Assembly (NCBI RefSeq): GCF_900091455.1 | Contig: NZ_LT607412.1 | Location: 4,030,001 to 4,094,000 of the forward strand | Reading direction: 5' to 3' | Source of the DNA: Micromonospora coriariae | Lineage (GTDB): Bacteria > Actinomycetota > Actinomycetes > Mycobacteriales > Micromonosporaceae | DNA length: 64,000 nt | Shown here: piece by piece, positions 7,742 to 16,533 of the stretch | How the letters are laid out: every line of letters begins with the position of its first letter | Position numbering within the stretch: position 1 is the stretch's first letter | Made by a program: the position numbers and the translations under genes | The notes under the pieces: generated by a model | The model's database searches: none | What the model saw: only the letters and a program-made list of their open reading frames with translations | What the model was told of the DNA's origin: nothing

Positions 7742-7999
7742 GTGGGTCGAGTATCGTTGAGCACCGTAAGGCGATGACCCGGCCATCACCGGTGAGCCTC
7801 CGGAAGAACAGCCGGGCAACCGGCCCAGTAGAACCGGACGGGTCCGGCCCGTCACAGCCGGCCAATGAGCGGGCGGTCGATCCAGACCGCCAAGCGGGGT
7901 GGTACCGCGGGCCACCCGGGGAGCGTCGTCGAGGCGTACCCCGGAAGGTTCGTCCTCGCAGACCCACCGATGAGTGAGCTGCGAGGAGAGCGACCCCCG
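7742..7999 (+). promoter_or_regulatory. ileS T-box riboswitch, translational type
   Basis: The leader of ileS carries the T-box core GGGGTGGTACCGCGG (7896-7910), whose bulge pairs with the acceptor end of uncharged tRNA. Upstream, GGCCATCACC (7781-7790) offers ATC (7785-7787) as the isoleucine specifier codon. Just before the gene, TCCTCGCAG (7953-7961) is perfectly complementary to CTGCGAGGA (7979-7987), which contains the Shine-Dalgarno sequence GAGGA. That hairpin can hide the ribosome site, as in known actinobacterial ileS T-boxes that act on translation rather than termination. The specifier assignment is by motif position only. Confidence 0.93.
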
Positions 8000-10900
8000 A
8001 TGGCCTATCCGTTGCACGACCCGACCGCCGCCGGTGTCCCGGCGAGCCCGGACCTGCCCGCGGTCGAGCGCCGGGTGCTGGAGCACTGGACGGCCGACAA
8101 GACCTTCGAGGCCAGCATCGAGGCCCGTCCCGCCGGCACGGACGGCAAGAACGAGTACGTCTTCTACGACGGACCGCCGTTCGCCAACGGCCTGCCGCAC
8201 TACGGCCACCTCTTCACCGGCTACGTCAAGGACGTGGTGCCGCGCTACCAGACCATGCGCGGTCGGCACGTCGAGCGGCGCTTCGGCTGGGACTGCCACG
8301 GCCTGCCCGCCGAGGTGGTGGCCGAGAAGCAGCTCGGCATCACCAGCAAGGCGGAGATCATCGACCTGGGCGTGGCCCGGTTCAACGAGGCCTGCCGCAC
8401 CTCGGTGCTGGAGTTCACCCAGGACTGGGAGCGGTACATCAACCGGCAGGCCCGCTGGGTCGACTTCGCCAACGACTACAAGACCCTCGACCTGGACTAC
8501 ATGGAAAGCGTCATGTGGGCCTTCAAGACCCTGCACGACAAGGGTCTGATCTACGAGGGCTTCCGGGTGCTGGCGTACTGCTGGCGCTGCGAGACGCCAC
8601 TGTCGAACACCGAGACCCGGATGGACGACGTCTACCGGGACCGGCACGACCCGACCCTGTCCGTGTGGTTCGGGCTGACCGCCGACGAGTCCGCGCCCGA
8701 GCTGGTGCGCGGGCCGGTCAAGCTGGGCGTGTGGACCACCACGCCGTGGACCCTGCCGTCCAACCTGGCGCTCGCCGTGGGCCCGGACATCGAGTACGCG
8801 GTGCTGGAGCGCGACGGGGACCGGTTCGTCGTCGGCGCGGCGCGGCTGGCCGCGTACGCCAAGGAGCTGGAGGGGTACGAGCAGGTCGGCACGGTGTACG
8901 GCCGTGACCTGGTCGGCCGCCGCTACACCCCGCTCTACGACTTCCTCGTCGAGCAGGCCGGGGACAACGCCTACCAGGTGCTCGGCGCGGAGTTCGTCAC
9001 CACCGAGGACGGCACCGGGATCGTGCACCTGGCCCCGGCCTTCGGTGAGGACGACCAGAACGTCTGCAACGCCGCCGGCATCCCCACCATCGTCACGGTG
9101 GACGACCACACCCGGTTCACCGCGTTGGTCCCGCAGTACCAGGGCGAGCAGGTCTTCGACGTCAACAAGCTGGTGATCCGGGAGCTCAAGGAGCGGGGGG
9201 TGGTGCTCAAGCAGGACACCTACACCCACTCGTACCCGCACTGCTGGCGCTGCGAGACCCCGCTGGTCTACAAGGCGGTGTCGTCGTGGTTCGTGGCGGT
9301 GACCCGTTTCCGGGACCGGATGGTCGAGCTGAACCAGCAGATCAACTGGACGCCGGGGCACATCAAGGACGGCTCGTTCGGCAAGTGGCTGGCCAACGCC
9401 CGGGACTGGTCGATCAGCCGGAACCGGTTCTGGGGCTCGCCGATCCCGGTGTGGAAGTCCGACGACCCGAACTACCCGCGCCTGGACGTGTACGGCTCGC
9501 TGGCGGACATCGAGCGGGACTTCGGCGTACGCCTGAGCGACCTGCACCGGCCGGCGGTGGACGAGCTGGTCCGCCCCAACCCGGACGACCCGACCGGGCA
9601 GTCGATGATGCGTCGGGTGCCGGAGGTGCTGGACTGCTGGTTCGAGTCCGGCTCGATGCCGTTCGCCCAGGTGCACTACCCGTTCGAGAACGCGGACTGG
9701 TTCGAGCACCACTACCCGGGTGACTTCATCGTCGAGTACATCGGGCAGACCCGCGGCTGGTTCTACACGATGCACGTGCTGGCCACCGCGCTGTTCGACC
9801 GGCCGGCGTTCCGTAACTGCCTGAGCCACGGCATCCTGCTCGGCTCGGACGGGCGCAAGATGTCCAAGAGCCTGCGCAACTACCCGGACGTCTACCACGT
9901 CTTCGACGCGTACGGCTCGGACGCGATGCGTTGGATGCTGATGTCCTCGCCGGTGCTGCGCGGCGGTGACATGGCGGTCACCGAGACGCTCATCCGGGAC
10001 GCCGTACGGCAGGTGCTGCTGCCGCTGTGGAACGTCTGGTACTTCTTCTCGCTCTACGCCAACGCGGACGGGCACCAGGCGCGGCGCCGCACCGACTCGA
10101 CGCACCTGCTCGACCGGTACGTGCTGGCGAAGACGAACGAGTTGGTGTCGACGGTTCAGGCGCAGATGGAGGCGTACGACATCTCCGGCGCCTGCGCCAC
10201 CGTCCGGTCCTTCCTGGACGCGCTGACCAACTGGTACGTGCGCCGGTCCCGGGACCGGTTCTGGTCCGGTGACGCGAACGCCTTCGACACCCTGTGGACG
10301 GTGCTGGAGACACTCTGCCGGGTGGTGGCGCCGTTGGCGCCGCTGACCGCGGAGGAGATCTGGCGCGGGCTGACCGGGGAGCGCTCGGTGCACCTGACCG
10401 ACTGGCCGGAGGCGACCGAGTTCCCGGCCGACCACGAGCTGGTCGCCGCGATGGACGCCACCCGGGCGGTCGCCTCGGCGGCGTTGTCGCTGCGCAAGGC
10501 GAAGGGGCTGCGGGTGCGGCTGCCGCTGTCGAAGCTGACAGTGGCCTCGCCGGCGGCGGAGCAGCTGCGCCCGTTCGCCGACCTGGTCGCTGACGAGGTC
10601 AACGTGAAGTCGGTGGAGTTCAGCGCGGAGCTGTCCGCGTACTGCCAGCAGGTGCTGACCGTGGTGCCCCGGGCGCTCGGCCCACGGGTCGGCAAGCAGG
10701 TCCAGCAGGTGATCAAGGCGGTCAAGGCGGGCGACTGGGAACTGGTCGACGGCGCTCCGGTGGCCGCCGGTGTCACCCTGGCCGAGGGCGAGTACGAATT
10801 GCGACTGGTCGCCGCCGACGCCGAGCACTCCGCGCCGCTGCCGGGCGGTGAGGGCGTGGTGGTGCTGGACACCGAGGTCACACCGGAGTTGGCCGCCGAG

Positions 10901-11146
10901 GGGCTGGCCCGCGACGTGGTCCGGGTGGTGCAGCAGGCCCGTCGGGACGCCGACCTCGACGTCTCGGACCGGATCGTGGTGTCGGTGTCGGCGTCCGAGG
11001 AGGTGCGGGCGGCGGTGGCCGCGTACATCGACTTCGTCGCCGGGGAGGTGCTGGCCGACTCGGTCGACTTCGCCGAGGGCCTCGACGGCTTCGCCGGTGA
11101 GGTCGGTGAGGGCGACCGGGTGACGGTCGTCGTCCGCAGGGTATGA
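8000..11146 (+). CDS. ileS: isoleucyl-tRNA synthetase (type 2)
   Basis: Class I aminoacyl-tRNA synthetase that charges tRNA-Ile and edits misactivated valine; cytosolic. It has 1048 residues. The HIGH motif appears as HYGH (residues 67-70) and KMSKS as GRKMSKS near residue 620. Length and the HYGH variant fit the eukaryote-like IleS2 class found in actinobacteria, a class generally less sensitive to mupirocin. ATG 8000 was chosen because it lies 13 bases after the T-box-controlled GAGGA; GTG/ATG codons further upstream fall inside the leader RNA. Confidence 0.97.
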   Translation: MAYPLHDPTAAGVPASPDLPAVERRVLEHWTADKTFEASIEARPAGTDGKNEYVFYDGPPFANGLPHYGHLFTGYVKDVVPRYQTMRGRHVERRFGWDCHGLPAEVVAEKQLGITSKAEIIDLGVARFNEACRTSVLEFTQDWERYINRQARWVDFANDYKTLDLDYMESVMWAFKTLHDKGLIYEGFRVLAYCWRCETPLSNTETRMDDVYRDRHDPTLSVWFGLTADESAPELVRGPVKLGVWTTTPWTLPSNLALAVGPDIEYAVLERDGDRFVVGAARLAAYAKELEGYEQVGTVYGRDLVGRRYTPLYDFLVEQAGDNAYQVLGAEFVTTEDGTGIVHLAPAFGEDDQNVCNAAGIPTIVTVDDHTRFTALVPQYQGEQVFDVNKLVIRELKERGVVLKQDTYTHSYPHCWRCETPLVYKAVSSWFVAVTRFRDRMVELNQQINWTPGHIKDGSFGKWLANARDWSISRNRFWGSPIPVWKSDDPNYPRLDVYGSLADIERDFGVRLSDLHRPAVDELVRPNPDDPTGQSMMRRVPEVLDCWFESGSMPFAQVHYPFENADWFEHHYPGDFIVEYIGQTRGWFYTMHVLATALFDRPAFRNCLSHGILLGSDGRKMSKSLRNYPDVYHVFDAYGSDAMRWMLMSSPVLRGGDMAVTETLIRDAVRQVLLPLWNVWYFFSLYANADGHQARRRTDSTHLLDRYVLAKTNELVSTVQAQMEAYDISGACATVRSFLDALTNWYVRRSRDRFWSGDANAFDTLWTVLETLCRVVAPLAPLTAEEIWRGLTGERSVHLTDWPEATEFPADHELVAAMDATRAVASAALSLRKAKGLRVRLPLSKLTVASPAAEQLRPFADLVADEVNVKSVEFSAELSAYCQQVLTVVPRALGPRVGKQVQQVIKAVKAGDWELVDGAPVAAGVTLAEGEYELRLVAADAEHSAPLPGGEGVVVLDTEVTPELAAEGLARDVVRVVQQARRDADLDVSDRIVVSVSASEEVRAAVAAYIDFVAGEVLADSVDFAEGLDGFAGEVGEGDRVTVVVRRV

Positions 11147-11150
11147 CGGT

Positions 11151-11204
11151 GTTAGGAAGGGGCCCTTCCTAACGCCTCGTGTAGAGGAAGGGCCCCTTCC
11201 TAAC
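11151..11204. repeat. dispersed palindromic element, family B copy 2
   Basis: The cleanest copy. Two nearly identical palindromes, each built on AAGGGGCCCTT or AAGGGCCCCTT and bounded by GTTAGG and CCTAAC, flank a spacer containing GCCTCGTGTAGAGG. It begins 5 bases after the ileS stop codon and could act as its transcript end, but there is no T-run. Confidence 0.9.
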
Positions 11205-11309
11205 GGGAGCGCCGCCGGGGAGCGGGCGCCTCGCCACCTCCGTCCGGGGAGTGTGGCGGCGTCCGCTACCGTGACACCGCCTGTTCGCACCTCATCTGCC
11301 GGAGGACCA

Positions 11310-11999
11310 GTGCCCCTGCTCTACACCATCGGCAAGCTCACCGTGGCGCCCACGCTGCGGTTGGCGTTCCGCCCGACCGTGGAGGGGCTGGAACACGTGC
11401 CGGACACCGGCGGCGCGGTCTTCGCCGGCAACCATCTCTCGGTGGCCGATGAGCTGTTCCTCGGCACGGTGGTGCCCCGGCACCTGGCGTTCTGGGCGAA
11501 GTCGGAGTACTTCAAGGGCACCGGGGTGAAGGGGGCAATCTCCAAGTTCGTCCTCACCGGCCTGGGCGCGATCCCGGTCGAGCGGGCCGGCGGGCGGGCG
11601 GCACTGTCCGCGTTCGACGCGGCCATCCCGGCGCTCAAGGGTGGCGACCTGGTGGTGGTCTACCCGGAGGGCACCCGTTCACCGGACGGCAAGCTGTACC
11701 GGGGGCGGACCGGCGCGGCCCGGCTGGCGCTCTCGGCTGGAGTGCCGGTCATCCCGGTCGGCATGATCGGCACGGACAAGGCGCAGCCGATCGGGGCCCG
11801 GGTGCCCCGCCCCGGCACCGCCAAGATCACCGTCCGGTTCGGCAAGCCCCTGGACTTCACCGGCCGGCCGGACGACCGCACCTCACTGCGGCAGATGACA
11901 GACGAGATCATGAGCGAGATCCAGAAGCTCACCGGCCAGGAGTACGTCCCCCGCTACGCCCCGCCGCGCGCCCACCCGGACCCGACCCGCGACGCCTGA
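11310..11999 (+). CDS. 1-acyl-glycerol-3-phosphate acyltransferase family protein
   Basis: A 229-residue PlsC-type acyltransferase, expected to acylate a lysophospholipid at the membrane in phospholipid synthesis. It has the catalytic HX4D motif as NHLSVAD (His42, Asp47), the GAIPVER block and the phosphate-binding YPEGTRSPDG near residue 120. No clear membrane helix is predicted beyond the hydrophobic N-terminal stretch. GTG 11310 is preferred because GGAGGA lies at 11301-11306; an upstream GTG-led extension to 11253 lacks such a site. Confidence 0.9.
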   Translation: MPLLYTIGKLTVAPTLRLAFRPTVEGLEHVPDTGGAVFAGNHLSVADELFLGTVVPRHLAFWAKSEYFKGTGVKGAISKFVLTGLGAIPVERAGGRAALSAFDAAIPALKGGDLVVVYPEGTRSPDGKLYRGRTGAARLALSAGVPVIPVGMIGTDKAQPIGARVPRPGTAKITVRFGKPLDFTGRPDDRTSLRQMTDEIMSEIQKLTGQEYVPRYAPPRAHPDPTRDA

Positions 12000-12015
12000 T
12001 TGGTCGTCCGGGCGG

Positions 12016-12036
12016 GGCGTGACGCTGTGTCACGCC
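12016..12036. terminator. hairpin between convergent plsC-like and Pro-rich protein genes
   Basis: GGCGTGAC (12016-12023) and GTCACGCC (12029-12036) form an 8-bp stem with a 5-base loop, 16 bases after the acyltransferase stop. It sits between convergent genes and could serve both. No T-run follows, which is common for actinobacterial terminators. Confidence 0.5.
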
Positions 12037-12054
12037 AGCCGTCGTGGGTGCGGC

Positions 12055-13431
12055 TCAGCCCCGCTCGGGCTGGACGATCTGGGCGCGCAGCCTGTCCAGC
12101 AGGGCGGCGCTGTCGGAGACCGACAGCCGGGTGAACACTCCGGTGGCGATGCTGCCGTGGTCGACCGAGGTGCAGACCACCACGTCGCTGCCGTCCGCCC
12201 GGCCGACCGCGCAGCGCTCGTGCCGGCCGCGTACACCGGTGTCCACGGTCTCCGGAGCGGCCAACGCGTAGCGGTCGGTGAGCCGGCTGATCTCGGCCTC
12301 CGCGTCCGACTCCGGGCTCAGTCGGAAGCCGGTGCCGCCGAAGACGGTCACCCGTTTACCGCTCGTCGTGGAGTAGACGCCGGCGAAGATGTCCTCGGCC
12401 AGCCAGTGCTCTTTGCGTACCTCGCTCTCCAACTGCCGGGCGGTCTCCGCGCTGCGGTTGTCCTGACGCAGGCTGAGGTCTTCGACCTGATCGGGCAGTG
12501 CCGCGCGGGCCGGGTACTGGGCCGAGATCGGGAACCCGTAGTAGGCGGGGCACCCGCAGCAGCAGGCCAGCGTGAGCAACAGCAGCCACGGCCAGCGGCG
12601 TCGCCGCCGGACCGGGACCGGCACGTACCCCTTGGGGGCCTGCCAGCCCGGAGGGGCCGGTGGTGGCATGTCGGAGCGCCGGCCCCGACGCTGCTTCGGC
12701 ACCGGGGCCGGCACGGGCGGTGACATGGGCCGGTTCGGCGGCGGCGCGGGCGGCATCGGCCGGGTCGGCGGGTTGGGCCGCGCGGCGTGCGGTGGCATGG
12801 GCGCGGCCGCCGGCGACACGGGGTGCGAACGGACAGGGGCAGCGGGTGGACCGGACCACTGCGGAGTCGTCGGCGGCGTGGGGTAGGGCAACGTCGGGGG
12901 CAGCGCAGGCAGGTCGGCGTGCGAAAGGTCCCAGCCGCCGGTGTCCACGCCCGCCCACGGGTCGACCGGGGTGCGGTGTTCCGGAGGTTCGTCCGGCACC
13001 GGCGGCGGCGGGGTCGGCTCGGTCGACGCGCCCCAGGTCCGCCGACGTGGCAGCGGGGGAGGCACCGGCGCGGAGCCGCTCCACCTGGGCGCGGGAGCCT
13101 CCGCGGTGGCGGCCGCGCCACCCTCAGTGGCGGGCGCCTCGACGGTGGCGGGCGCCTCGGCGGTGGGCACCTGGGAACCGGCCGGGGCCTCGGCGGCGAC
13201 GGGCGAGCCCGCCGGTTCGGGCTGGTCCGGCGGTTGGGCCTGGTCCGAGGTCTGGGCCTCGTCCGCGGGGCCCGGCTGGTCCGAGGTCTGGGCCTGGTCC
13301 GCGGGGCCCGGCTGGTCCGACGGTACGGGTGGGGAGGTCGGCTCGTCGGCGACCGCCGGATCCCGGTCCGGCTCCGTGCCCGGGGTGCTCCCGTCGGCCG
13401 GACGGCCTGCTCCCGGCTGGGACTCCGGCAT
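12055..13431 (-). CDS. proline-rich single-pass membrane protein of unknown function
   Basis: A 458-residue protein not recognised by family. The first 270 residues are low complexity, with Pro/Ala/Glu/Gln repeats (DQPGPADEAQTSDQ-like units) and then PPAPP-rich sequence. A strongly basic block (VRRRRRWPW) precedes one membrane helix containing a CCCGC cluster (about 282-300). The last 155 residues are a folded-looking domain, presumably extracytoplasmic (VFGGTGFRL, ERCAVGRADGSDVVVCTSVDHGS). Its two spaced cysteines could form a disulfide. The domain layout resembles other actinobacterial proteins with a cytoplasmic Pro-rich tail and an external sensor-like domain. Convergent with the acyltransferase gene. 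Confidence 0.75.
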   Translation of the reverse strand: MPESQPGAGRPADGSTPGTEPDRDPAVADEPTSPPVPSDQPGPADQAQTSDQPGPADEAQTSDQAQPPDQPEPAGSPVAAEAPAGSQVPTAEAPATVEAPATEGGAAATAEAPAPRWSGSAPVPPPLPRRRTWGASTEPTPPPPVPDEPPEHRTPVDPWAGVDTGGWDLSHADLPALPPTLPYPTPPTTPQWSGPPAAPVRSHPVSPAAAPMPPHAARPNPPTRPMPPAPPPNRPMSPPVPAPVPKQRRGRRSDMPPPAPPGWQAPKGYVPVPVRRRRRWPWLLLLTLACCCGCPAYYGFPISAQYPARAALPDQVEDLSLRQDNRSAETARQLESEVRKEHWLAEDIFAGVYSTTSGKRVTVFGGTGFRLSPESDAEAEISRLTDRYALAAPETVDTGVRGRHERCAVGRADGSDVVVCTSVDHGSIATGVFTRLSVSDSAALLDRLRAQIVQPERG

Positions 13432-13538
13432 CGCGGCAATCTCCTCTCGCGCCGGTCCGAGGTTAGTACCGCGCCGCCACCACCGCAGACCGGGCGTGCG
13501 CGCGGTCCCCGCCGGATGGGCGCGTACCCTTGGGCATC

Positions 13539-15515
13539 ATGAGTGCCCCGTCCACGACGCCGCGCGCGGCCGCGACCAATTCCGTCTGGCCCCGGCTGGA
13601 GCCACTGCTTCCGCAGGTCTCGAAGCCCATCCAGTACGTGGGTGGTGAGCTGGGTGCGGTGGTCAAGGACTGGGACGCGGCGACCGTGCGCTGGGCACTG
13701 ATGTATCCGGACGCGTACGAGGTGGGCCTGCCCAACCAGGGCGTGCAGATCCTCTACGAGGTGCTCAACGAGCTGCCCGACACCCTCGCCGAGCGGACGT
13801 ACGCGGTCTGGCCGGACCTGGAGAGCCTGATGCGCACGCACGGCGTGCCGCAGTTCACCGTCGACGCGCATCGGCCGGTGCGCGACTTCGACGTGTTCGG
13901 CATCTCCTTCTCCACCGAGCTGGGCTACACCAACCTGCTCACCGCGATCGACCTGGCCGGCATCCCGATGCTGGCCGCCGACCGCACGGACGCCGATCCG
14001 GTGATCGTGGCCGGCGGGCACGCCGCGTTCAACCCGGAGCCGATCGCCGACTTCATCGACGCCGCAGTGCTCGGCGACGGCGAGGAGGCGGTCCTGGAGA
14101 TCACCGCGATCGTCCGGGAGTGGAAGGCGGAGGGTTCCCCGGGTGGCCGCGACGAGCTGCTGCTGCGGTTGGCCCGCACCGAGAGCGTCTACGTGCCGCG
14201 CTTCTACGACGTGGACTACCTCCCGGACGGGCGGATCCAGCGGGTCGTGCCGAACCGGGCGGACGTGCCGTTCCGGGTACACAAGCGCACGACGATGGAC
14301 CTGGACGCCTGGCCGTACCCGAAGAAGCCCCTCGTTCCGCTCGCCGAGACGGTGCACGAGCGGTACGCGGTGGAGATCTTCCGGGGCTGCACCCGGGGCT
14401 GCCGGTTCTGCCAGGCGGGCATGATCACGCGACCGGTGCGCGAGCGGTCGATCACCACGGTCGGGCAGATGGTGCGCGAGGGGCTGGAGTTCTCCGGCTT
14501 CTCCGAGGTGGGTCTGCTGTCGCTCTCCTCGGCCGACCACTCGGAGATCGGCGACATGTGCTCCGGCCTGGCCGAGCAGTACGAGGGCACCAACGTCTCG
14601 CTGTCGCTGCCGTCGACCCGGGTGGATGCGTTCAACATCGACCTCGCGCAGGAGTTGTCCCGCAACGGGCGGCGCACCGGCCTGACCTTCGCCCCGGAGG
14701 GCGGGTCGGAGCGGATCCGCAAGGTCATCAACAAGATGGTGTCGAAGGAAGACCTGATCCGTACGGTCGTCACCGCGTACACCAACGGCTGGCGGCAGGT
14801 GAAGCTCTACTTCATGTGTGGCCTGCCCACCGAGACCGACGCCGACGTCCTGGAAATCGCGGACATGGCGCACGAGGTGATCAAGGCTGGTCGGGCCGCC
14901 ACCGGCTCGAAGGACATCCGCTGCACGGTCTCCATCGGCGGGTTCGTGCCCAAGCCGCACACCCCGTTCCAGTGGGCCCCGATGGAGCGCCCGGAGGTCA
15001 TCGACCACCGACTCAAGATCCTCAAGCAGGCGATCAACTCGGACCGTTCGCTGGGCCGGGCGATCGGCTACCGCTACCACGACGGCGAGCCGTCCCTGAT
15101 CGAGGGGCTGCTCTCCCGGGGCGACCGCCGGGTCGGCTCGGTGATCCGCAGGGTGTGGGAGAACGGCGGCCGGTTCGACGGTTGGAGCGAGCACTTCTCG
15201 TACCAGCGCTGGGTGGACGCGGCGGCCGAGACGTTGCCCGCCTTCGGGGTGGACCTCGACTGGTACACCACCCGGCAGCGCGATGAGCTGGAGGTCCTGC
15301 CCTGGGACCACCTGGACTCGGGCCTGGACAAGGACTGGCTCTGGCAGGACTGGCAGGATTCGCTCAGCGAGTTCGAGCAGGACGACTGCCGGTGGACGCC
15401 GTGCTTCGACTGCGGCGTCTGCCCGTCGATGGACACCGAGATCCAGATCGGCCCCACGGGCAAGAAGCTCCTGCCCCTGACCCCCGTCCAGGGCCTCAAA
15501 ACCCCCACCGCCTGA
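13539..15515 (+). CDS. TIGR03960 family B12-binding/radical SAM protein
   Basis: A 658-residue protein with an N-terminal B12-binding-like region (PDAYEVGLPNQGVQILYEVLN) and a radical SAM core with the CX3CX2C iron-sulfur motif in FRGCTRGCRFCQAG near residue 285. A C-terminal cysteine cluster (PCFDCGVCP, about residue 622) may bind a second cluster. The family is nearly always followed by a DUF2344 gene and RNase E/G, as here; its exact reaction is unknown, though tRNA or rRNA modification is often suggested. ATG 13539 is preferred to the in-frame TTG nine bases upstream. Confidence 0.93.
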   Translation: MSAPSTTPRAAATNSVWPRLEPLLPQVSKPIQYVGGELGAVVKDWDAATVRWALMYPDAYEVGLPNQGVQILYEVLNELPDTLAERTYAVWPDLESLMRTHGVPQFTVDAHRPVRDFDVFGISFSTELGYTNLLTAIDLAGIPMLAADRTDADPVIVAGGHAAFNPEPIADFIDAAVLGDGEEAVLEITAIVREWKAEGSPGGRDELLLRLARTESVYVPRFYDVDYLPDGRIQRVVPNRADVPFRVHKRTTMDLDAWPYPKKPLVPLAETVHERYAVEIFRGCTRGCRFCQAGMITRPVRERSITTVGQMVREGLEFSGFSEVGLLSLSSADHSEIGDMCSGLAEQYEGTNVSLSLPSTRVDAFNIDLAQELSRNGRRTGLTFAPEGGSERIRKVINKMVSKEDLIRTVVTAYTNGWRQVKLYFMCGLPTETDADVLEIADMAHEVIKAGRAATGSKDIRCTVSIGGFVPKPHTPFQWAPMERPEVIDHRLKILKQAINSDRSLGRAIGYRYHDGEPSLIEGLLSRGDRRVGSVIRRVWENGGRFDGWSEHFSYQRWVDAAAETLPAFGVDLDWYTTRQRDELEVLPWDHLDSGLDKDWLWQDWQDSLSEFEQDDCRWTPCFDCGVCPSMDTEIQIGPTGKKLLPLTPVQGLKTPTA

Positions 15516-15537
15516 CCCGGCCCCACCGGTCGCCCGC

Positions 15538-15598
15538 GTTGATCATGGAGTTGTAGCCAGCCGTACGGCGTGTCGCCGGCGATAACTTCATGATCAAC
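15538..15598. repeat. dispersed inverted repeat, family A copy 2
   Basis: The left arm GTTGATCATGGAGTTGT (15538-15554) pairs with the right arm ATAACTTCATGATCAAC (15582-15598). It is the second copy of the element at 3836-3896, of the same total length (61 bases), and separates the radical SAM gene from its usual downstream partner. Confidence 0.88.
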
Positions 15599-15625
15599 CG
15601 GTGCTGAGTTCCGAGGAGCGAGACG

Positions 15626-16402
15626 ATCAGTAAGAAACCACAGCCCGAGGGTGGGCAGGCGCCGGTCGTCCAGCGCGTCCGCATCCGGTACGCCAAGCGC
15701 GGGCCGCTGCGGTTCACCTCGCACCGGGACTTCGCCCGGGCCTTCGAGCGGGCGCTGCGCCGGGCCGGCGTGCCGATCGCCTACTCCCAGGGCTTCACCC
15801 CGCACCCGAAGATCTCCTACGCCAGCGCCGCGCCCACCGGGGTGGCCAGCGAGGCGGAGTACCTGGAGATCGGGCTCCAGGCGTCGGTCGAACCGGAGGC
15901 GCTGCGGGCCGCGCTGGACGCCGCGCTCTCACCCGGGCTGGACGTGTTGGACGCCGTGATCGCCGTCGGCGGCAGCCTGCCGGACCGGATCGAGGCGTCG
16001 CACTGGCACATCGAGCTGCCCGAGGTCGACCCCGCCGTGCTGCGCGCCGCCGTGGACGCGTTCACCGCCGCCGAGGAGGTGCTGGTCGAGCGGATGACCA
16101 AGCAGGGCCGACGTACCTTCGACGCCCGCGCGGCCGTGATGTCGATCGATGTCCTCGCGCCGACGCCGACGCCTTCCGGGGCGGCGGCCGTACCGTGTGC
16201 GATACTCGAACTGGTCGTGCGGCAGGTCACCCCGTCCGTACGGCCCGATGACGTCCTTTCCGGCCTCCGCGTGGTGGCCGACCTGGAGCCGCCGGTCTCG
16301 CCGAGGGTGACCCGGCTGGCTCAGGGCACGCTGACCGCGCAGGGTGCGATCGTGGATCCGTTGGATGCGGACCGCGACGGGGCAGCCATCGTTGGGCACT
16401 GA
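15626..16402 (+). CDS. TIGR03936/DUF2344 radical SAM-linked protein with no canonical start codon
   Basis: About 258 residues. The conserved N-terminal core (RIRYAKRGPLRFTSHRD, then YSQGFTPHPKISYA) identifies the DUF2344 partner of TIGR03960 proteins; function unknown. The frame closes upstream at TGA 15605-15607. Between that stop and the conserved core there is no ATG, GTG or TTG. The first candidates are ACG 15623 and ATC 15626, 4 and 7 bases after GAGGAG (15613-15618). The first ordinary start, GTG 15770, would delete nearly 50 residues including the conserved FTSHRD segment. I therefore place the start at ATC 15626 (ACG 15623 possible). A substitution or sequencing error at a former ATG is the alternative. 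Confidence 0.8.
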   Translation: MSKKPQPEGGQAPVVQRVRIRYAKRGPLRFTSHRDFARAFERALRRAGVPIAYSQGFTPHPKISYASAAPTGVASEAEYLEIGLQASVEPEALRAALDAALSPGLDVLDAVIAVGGSLPDRIEASHWHIELPEVDPAVLRAAVDAFTAAEEVLVERMTKQGRRTFDARAAVMSIDVLAPTPTPSGAAAVPCAILELVVRQVTPSVRPDDVLSGLRVVADLEPPVSPRVTRLAQGTLTAQGAIVDPLDADRDGAAIVGH

Positions 16403-16533
16403 CCGACGGTCAGTGCTCTGGCAGGCAGACTTCGGCGGTCGCGCACCACGCGCGCCCGGCGGAAACACTTTTGCGGCGACCCTGCGTGGCAGCGCTCACC
16501 CGCGCCCGGGGCAGCCAGAACTGGAGAACGTCC

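Noticed and set aside
7619..11290. 1223-codon minus-strand frame opposite ileS
   Set aside because: Composition is that of an antisense shadow (His/Arg/Val/Gln-rich), without domains; ileS on the plus strand is certain.
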